This document shows positions 57,362 to 64,000 of a stretch of 64,000 nt of DNA, piece after piece (position 1 is the stretch's first letter; every line of letters begins with the position of its first letter). The stretch is taken from NCBI GenBank assembly GCA_023105745.1, contig JALGQZ010000011.1:18688975-18752974 (forward strand). Reading direction: 5' to 3'. A program made the position numbers and the translations under genes. The stretch comes from Austropuccinia psidii (taxonomy: Eukaryota; Basidiomycota; Pucciniomycetes; Pucciniales; Sphaerophragmiaceae). The notes under the pieces were generated by a model. That model searched no databases and was not told the origin of the DNA. It saw only the letters and a program-made list of their open reading frames with translations.

Positions 57362-59125
57362 TGTAAGATAGAGTTGGGAATTATTTTTCAAGTGATATAT
57401 TGAAGATGATAAATTTCTTTGAAATCTTAGAAAGATTTAGTACGACTTTTAATTATGAAGACAGCTTCTGAGGTGGTTAGTATTTCATGTGCTCTGTCCG
57501 CTCAGCATTCAATTTGTTCAGTCAGATCAGTATTTTCTGAATATGTGATTGCAACTTGCATTTTGTTTTGGCTCATTTACTGATTGAATTTTTTGAAAAA
57601 AACTTGATTACAAAATCAGGAAACGCGGACACTTACAGCGCTACCAAGTGTATCCAATGAACCTCAAAGCCTTTGAAAATGATTTATCTCATGAAGAAAC
57701 AAGTCAAATTAAGGGAACTTATAAGTTAGAAATTAATGCATAAGATTGGAACCAAGAGTCTACTGAGGCTTCGCAGGAATGGGCTTTGAACCATTATACC
57801 AGGGTTCCCTAGTGCCTATACAAAATCTTCTCCATAAAGAATTATTTTCTTTGTTATCAGTATTGAGTGCAAATTGCATTTAATTATTTAAAAGTAACTA
57901 AGAATCTCACACACGTTAGCCTAAGAAAAAATATGCTTTGTTTATTTCAGAGACTATATTAAATCATGTATAAATACTATTTGAATGTTGAAAAGAATAC
58001 TTTAAGCTGAAATCTCACCTGCTTTCCAGTTGCATTATAATTGTGTCAAAGGATTTCCTTCCAGATAATGATAAAGTCACAACTCTCCAAAAAAGATGTT
58101 TACTACGTAAAATCCTGGTTTCTACTGAATTCCCCCAATTTGACAGCACTTCATTTTTGGCGCGCTACCTGCAAATGTATATATAGCTGATTTTCTTAGC
58201 CATCGCCTCAGATCCATGGAGCTTCATCAGTCAAAACAGGTTTGTAAGACAAACCTATAAGGGGAAGAACCCTTTTTGGCAATAGAAACAGAAATACCAA
58301 CAATTCTGTTTTTTAGCAGTCACACTTTCACTCTAAGTTAAATGAAATGCATGATGTGGGGACCTGCTCATTGTCACCAAATCTCCTACCATATTTTTGA
58401 AGATTGGGTTCTTTCCAAAAGTAAACTCAGATATAGGAATGCCAGGCCAATACTGGAAGTTTTTAGATAAATTTCCACTCATATGCCACTATAAGACCTA
58501 TCATTTTCACAATAATAGAAAGAAATACTAGGGTATTGAAGTTATGATACTGCATTTCCATACCAGATTTGGATTTATTATTCACCATGACCAAGGTGGC
58601 TACACATTACAGCAGTTGTTCCATTTAGAAAATGGCTTGGACCTAGCTTATTCTGAGCTTGGGCCTGTACTTGAAGTAAGCAGGAACTAGATCTTGAATA
58701 TTTGGTAATATTCCAAGCCATTACAAGCCACTGGAATATTAAAGAAGCTTTTTGGTCCTTTCTTATTTCTTATCTCATTAAATAAGATAAATTTTCCTAG
58801 ATCCTCATTCTACTGAAAATTCGATATATCCAAATAATTCTTCCATCTTTTTTGGCCATCTTATCCAAAATTAAAATTATATTTCCGCCTCATGCATGTA
58901 GCCATATTTTTATTTGGAAACAGAGTTTTTTTAAGCCCTCCATCCAAAAAAACAATAATTTCATATCATGCAATATTCCTATTATTTTATCATGGCATAT
59001 TTTTGAGAAATTCATATCTCAGATTTCTTTAATATGAAAATTTCTTGTAAAAGGAGAATTATTTTAGGTGATACTAGCAACTGGATTTATGTATATCCTC
59101 AGTTTCCCTTGTTATTTTCCATTAG

Positions 59126-59173
<48 letters not shown>

Positions 59174-59575
59174 TAAAACATACACAATCTTCCTTTTTTG
59201 AACTGTTCATTCAGCAGATGCATAGGAAAAGAGCTTGCTTATACCAATTATGAAATTTCACTTTTTAAAATTTAAGTTCTTGGTACTTTCTTTCCAATTA
59301 TATCAGTTGTATTGATCAGTGGTATCAATTTTATTATTTTTATTATAATTTCTTTTTTTTGATTTTTATTTTTAGATTTTTTTTGATATATTTGGCTTTT
59401 ATTTAAATTTTGGTTATTGTTGTTGTGAATTTTCATAATAAATTTGGGAATTTTAATTTTTTTTCATATTTTTTACTTAAAATTACAGTAAAGGTGCTGT
59501 AAAGGATTTAGTGTGAATTTCACAACAATCATCAAACAATTTACAGTAGAAGGATCTACATAGGTCCTGCCCCTT
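57362..59575. other. No gene seen; contains a TA microsatellite
   Basis: 2.2 kb of AT-rich DNA upstream of the gene on the minus strand, in which its promoter must lie. A weak TATA-like AATATATCAC is about 35 bases before the ATG. No retroelement similarity is apparent. T-rich from 59330 to 59470. Confidence 0.4.
59128..59171. repeat. TA microsatellite, 22 units
   Basis: An uninterrupted TA dinucleotide run of 44 bp. Confidence 0.95.
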
Positions 59576-59625
59576 TGTGAGCCCTGAGGTATGTTTTACA
59601 TACCCAAATAGACCACAACTATCTT
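59576..59625 (+). repeat. Start of a family-e-like LTR, fragment
   Basis: The sequence starts TGTGAGCC and includes CATACCCAAATAGACCACAA, close to the first 45 bp of LTR e. Similarity is lost soon after; about 59630-59830 is unassigned. Confidence 0.45.
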
Positions 59626-59830
59626 TAAACTAAATTCTAGAGTATGCATAACCCATAAGGAATGCATATATTCAATATCCATCATTTGGCGATTCAGAAA
59701 AGATGAATACCTTCTTTTGAGTAATCAAATCAAAGATTTAAGGCCAGATTTGGATTCTAAACAAGAATTCACCTATGGTATCTCCATAGAGTGAATAAGC
59801 TTAAACTAACTCTAAGAGGTGGTAATATGG

Positions 59831-61191
59831 TGTCAGGATGAGTCTATGATAAAAAAATAACAAGGCTATTTAAAACCTTAAATATGACTTTTACATTGAT
59901 AAAAAGTATTAAAAAAGGTTTGATTATAAATTAAAAGGGCTTTACTAATGAGAATTAGTGGTGGTGAGTGCTGTTGAAAGCCCTTGGTGCAGCTTTCTCT
60001 GTTGGGTTACAATAATAAAAGACTACAATACTAAATTTTATAGTATAACATGATTATTTTCCAATATTACAACTGTTTTTGAAAGTTTTACTACCTAGGA
60101 ATTCACGAGCAGGATGGGAATTCCTTTTCTGGCAGTGAAAAGGCTGCCTTTTATCCTGAAATGGGGTGAAAAAAAATTTTCACTTTCCAGGACAGGCTTG
60201 TTGTTTGAAAAAGGCCTTTATATCCTGTATGGAGCACAGATGTAGTTTTGTAACCCCATCTGGGCAGTTTTCACCAATACAGGGTGAAACGTTTCATCTG
60301 GGGACCACACAGCCTGATTCTGACATGTATGAAATGTACAATGATGTACAGAACCTGTATGGGACCCCAGTATTTAATGAACTATGATTGTTTGAGGTAA
60401 GAACAATCTTCTTTGTCTGTTCTACACCTCATAATCATGGTTGTGGGATATTATCCCATGGTGAGGCTATATTGGCCAAACTGTGGGATTTTGGCCTGAA
60501 AACAGCTATAGCTTTGTCAGTTTTTGAGATAAAAACCTCAAGATTGGCACATTATGTAGCGCTGTATTTGTTCTACACAATGGTACCACATTTGATATTT
60601 TTATCCTTCAATATGCCAAAGTTATCCCATATATATGATTTTTTATACATATATGTGTTTTAAGTAAAAAGCTGTATTGGGCTTGTTTGCCTTATAAATT
60701 TTGTTCTAGATGAGATATGGGGAAATGAATGGTACCAACAGAGCCCTTATTGTTCTCTTGCCAAAAAGACCCCACTTTAGGTATCTCCCACTAAAGCTGT
60801 TGAAGTTAGATGGGAGGTGAATGTTTTTTTCACCCTTATTTGACCTGAATTTGACCATACCTTCTGTAATACTGGTTGTAGCTTAGTTTGGCTGGTACCA
60901 TTGGATAGCCCTGACTTAGAGCTTCCTTTTCAATAAGTGTTTGATGGGGTTAAGTTTCTTACTCTTTATTTCAGATGAGAGGTGAAAATTAAGGTTTATG
61001 CTCAGCAACAACTTTGAGCAGGAATAACTTTGTTAATCTTTTTCCTATGATGATGGGACTTGTATATTTGGAAAGAGGTGAGTTTCCTATTTCCTTTGGT
61101 ATCTTTTGATCTGATTTGGCTCAGCTCCATGTTTTGGTGGTATCTTGGCTATACCATTGATTTATAGTATTTGGCTTTCATGCTTGAGCTC
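59831..61191 (-). repeat. LTR family f, copy 2 (uninterrupted)
   Basis: It starts TGTCAGG and follows the order of 32724-35988 without the LTR e insertion, including the GTGGTGGTGAG run, TGTACAG-AAC-CTGTATG (60345-60361), CATAATCATGGTTGTGGGAT and GAGCAGGAATAACTTTGTTA. It is cut at about 61191, short of the TGACA edge, by LTR g sequence. It provides the empty site for LTR e copy 2. No gag or pol is attached. Confidence 0.8.
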
Positions 61192-62600
61192 TTTACGCAG
61201 CTTCTGAGGCCTCCTAGGTGTGAATAGCTCAGAGGTTTGTATCCATGGCTGATCTCAGCCCATTAGTTATACTAAAACCTTTTGGAAACCTAGTTACCAA
61301 GTTAAAATATCATTGAATCATAAGTAAATTGCACATGAATACTATTTTGACATGACAGATAGGTAAAGAGCAACTTAGGTTCCTGTAAGCGTGTCAATTC
61401 ATAACTATTTTCCATGGATAAACCGCAAAAGAGTAATTAAAGCCCTTTTTGAACCAGTATCCATTTATTTACCTCATAGCAACCTGCCATATAGTGTTAT
61501 TTGCAGTTCTACATACAAATGAGGTAAAACCTTCAACAACTGATCAAAAATAAAACTCCCAATTAATATTTCTGAAACCTTCAGTACAAATGGAGAACAT
61601 TATGTTTCATAAAGAAACCAAAAATAATTACAGTTTTATAAGTAAAATTCAAGGTTTTACTTACAGTCTATTTTTGATAATTCTGTGTGAAATACTGAAT
61701 CTTCAAAAATTCACAGAAAATACAACCTGTGATGAAATTCACAATAAAATTGACAAATTTGAGAAACCAATGTTTATTTTGAAATCAAAGAAGATTTACA
61801 GTTGTTAATCATTTTATTCTTAAAAATATTTGGGTTGGTAGTCACGTAATAGCATCAATTAAGCAATTATGACAATCTTACATGACAACATATGATGCAA
61901 TCATTAATACAAAAAGGAATATTGTTTTCTCACTCACTAGTTTTTCAGCTTGCTTCATGGCAGCACTCCAGATCTGTGTTTGACTTAAAAGAGGCCTCCT
62001 TTGCCGTTTTTTCCAAATCATCTTATTATCCAATTATACCATTATTACCAACAAGTAAGTATTAATTAAAATATTTTCTTAAGTTTTTTAAAGCTTTCAG
62101 AATCAATATGAAAGACATGCAATCATAGAAATCAACTATATATTGTTGTAATATTGTTATAAATCCATTTTTATCCCTCCAATCCACAAGTTATCCGTCA
62201 AATCTCCCCACCATATTCTTTCAAGGTTTATTGGAGTACTAGTGGGTGGTTTATAATTAACTCTTAAAGTCTTTCTCTATTAATTTTTCCTTCAGGAAAT
62301 ATAATTATAACTATTCTTGTAAAAGATAATTATAACTTGAAATAGTTTTATCATTTCAATAAAGAAGATTTGTCATTAAGTACTTGTAATTTGTTCTTGT
62401 AGACAATTACTTCATACTGTTATAATCACTAGTAGTGTATAAAAAGTAAAAGAAATAAGTAATTAATAAATTATTTAATTGAGGTTATAATAATTTTATG
62501 ATTATTTTTCATAAGAACAATCATAGTACTGTTTATTAATAGTAATATTATCAAAATTTTCATAGACACATCTTTGTGCTGTGATTTTGACAGAAAAGTT
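61192..62600 (+). repeat. LTR family g, copy 3
   Basis: It aligns with 1336-2724 from CTTCTGAGGCC to about ATAGACACATCTT near 62573, with numerous point changes (roughly 80-85%). It carries a TATA-like GTTATAAATCC near 62157 at the same relative place as in copy 2. No attached genes. Confidence 0.6.
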
Positions 62601-64000
62601 AATCAAAAAAGCGCAATCAAACTAACTCCAAAAAAAACATCCTTTTAGCCAAAATGGGGAAAAATAAATTCAACAATAAAAAGAATGATAATCTGTGAAA
62701 ATTCAAAATAATCCATGAGTTTTCATTTCATAAAGTAGCAGAATAGTACATAGTTATACTGTATTCCAGATAAAAACCAATATTAAATGAAAATAGAGAA
62801 TCCTAAAAAATAATTTTTCCACAGAAATTTGTGATTAAATGCATAATTTGCAGCCTCTCAGCTCAGCATCTTTTGGCTTAATATCACATTATTTTGTTCT
62901 AACTTCATTTAAGTTTATTTTGTGTATTTTGAGTACAAACAGGCTGTTCTCAATTAATTGTTTTCATTTTTGTAGCTTTTTTACACCCAAGCATTCAAGA
63001 AAAGATTTCAAAACTATTGGGGTGGAAAACTACAATCTAGTGAGAGTTCTATGGTAAATAATACTTCATATCTTACCCAATCTTAGATCTTTAACATATA
63101 AATTTATCCTCCAGCTCAGGAGGTTAATTTAAAATTATTCAGGTTCTAAAATATTTTTCCCAAATCTTACAAGGGCTGGGAAAAAAAGAAGCTGAAAACT
63201 CATTTTTCTTGAATCATTGTTAAGTGGAGGAAAAAGGATATTGATAAAAAATAAATTACTATTCAAATTTTTGAATCAAATATCAAACATGAGTAATATC
63301 CTCCCAAAATATAACTCTCTGGCCCCCACTATTGCACCCAAATATCCCCCCAAAAATAGGAGACAAAATTGTATGAGAAGGAGTTTCAATGGAAATATTA
63401 AAAATTTTCAAAAAGATAATAGTCATATATATTTTCTCAATATACCACTAGCTTGGTTATATATTCTGGGTGATTCATTTTTAATAGGTGAAGTGAAGGC
63501 ATTGGCAATGGATTTCAATGTGGTTTAAAAAATAGGTATATCTTTCAGCTAAGTGACAGGTCCATTGTATTATGAAAGTATATAATTATGTTCAAATATG
63601 TATTTACCTTACTGAGGCATATACAAAGCCAATAGTAACAATATCATTTTTCTTGTTGCATACCTGAAAATATCTTTCAGAATCAGAAAACTGAAAATAA
63701 ATATTAAAAGCTAAATTTTAGAAAAATACAATCAAAGTACATTCTAGATCAAGGTCCATTTTGATGAAGTTCACATTTTTTTGAAAAAAAGCAAATTTTA
63801 GCAAGTTCAGAGCTGTGTTGACCTTTTTCTTATGAAATCTAGAGAAAAAAAATACTCTAATTCAATCATAAAACCGGAAAATGTATTCACAGTGTCTTCC
63901 TCAATATAAGCATCTTCATATCATATTTTGAATACTTACACAAAGAAATACAAGGAAAATTACTTTACTCAATTCTGACAAAAAAGAAGCTTTGGAAATT
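62601..64000. other. AT-rich DNA, no gene supported
   Basis: Frames at 62839-63057 and 63217-63528 are short and without motif; the latter has an internal ATG giving about 80 residues (LPKYNSLAPTIAPKYPPKN). Neither has support from repeats or known domains. They could be exons, but I cannot show it. Confidence 0.3.

Noticed and set aside
56723..57403. 226-codon plus-strand frame opposite the two-module gene
   Set aside because: It needs a TTG start and has no internal logic, whereas the minus-strand product shows a clear ungapped internal repeat.
57735..57801. tRNA-like sequence on the minus strand (TGGTATAATGG box A, GGTTCCAATCT box B-like)
   Set aside because: The box A word is perfect, but D-stem, acceptor and T-arm pairing fail when the bases are laid out.
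63217..63528. 103-codon frame near the right edge as a host gene
   Set aside because: It needs a TTG start; the ATG-started part is about 80 residues with no support.

Overview
The window looks like a stretch of a very repeat-rich rust fungus genome (Basidiomycota, Pucciniales). The translated retroelement and DNA-transposon proteins resemble, from memory and not from any search, the transposon proteins abundant in the myrtle rust Austropuccinia psidii. The DNA is AT-rich. There are no bacterial-type genes or operons, and I found no rRNA, convincing tRNA or CRISPR. About 50 of the 64 kb are transposable elements, many nested in one another. Only one stretch (about 53-59.5 kb) looks mostly free of them, and it holds the single good candidate host gene.

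Layout. 1-2.7 kb: two tandem copies of LTR family g. 3.4-13 kb: a decayed CMC (CACTA/Plavaka-like) DNA transposon with a leftward accessory gene (3711-5315) and a rightward transposase (6250 to about 12975). The transposase gene is cut in two places by solo LTRs, family A at 7472-9446 and family e at 9996-11834. 14.6-27.8 kb: a decayed family-A Gypsy element (5' LTR 25981-27798, primer binding site, broken gag). Its gag is split by a much younger chromodomain Gypsy element, here called element I (16043-25591, minus strand, two 714-bp LTRs that are about 99% identical). 27.8-32.6 kb: another decayed Gypsy element (H2), whose integrase is interrupted exactly where the family-A 5' LTR begins. 32.7-49.3 kb: two decayed copies of a third Gypsy family (copy GA with its 3' LTR f, and copy GB), separated by a 2.3-kb island at 41.1-43.4 kb with unrecognised tryptophan-rich reading frames on the plus strand. 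49.7-53 kb: an LTR end of family A joined to the missing second half of an H-type integrase, then LTR pieces of families e and g. 53-59.5 kb: mostly unique AT-rich DNA with a 233-residue two-module gene on the minus strand (56660-57361). 59.6-62.6 kb: LTR pieces of families e, f and g. 62.6-64 kb: nothing certain.

How the parts relate. In element I, gag and pol are in different frames and meet at a canonical minus-1 slippery heptamer (GGGAAAG). Protease, reverse transcriptase, RNase H, integrase and chromodomain follow, and all catalytic residues I checked are present. Three premature stops make this copy non-autonomous as read. The nesting gives relative ages: the Plavaka-like element predates LTRs A and e; LTR f predates the LTR e inside it; H2 predates A; and A predates I.

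The most interesting points are the unknown island at 41-43 kb, the duplicated-module gene at 56.7-57.4 kb, the two halves of one integrase lying 22 kb apart in opposite orientation with matching target-site bases, and a palindromic motif shared by two unrelated LTR families.
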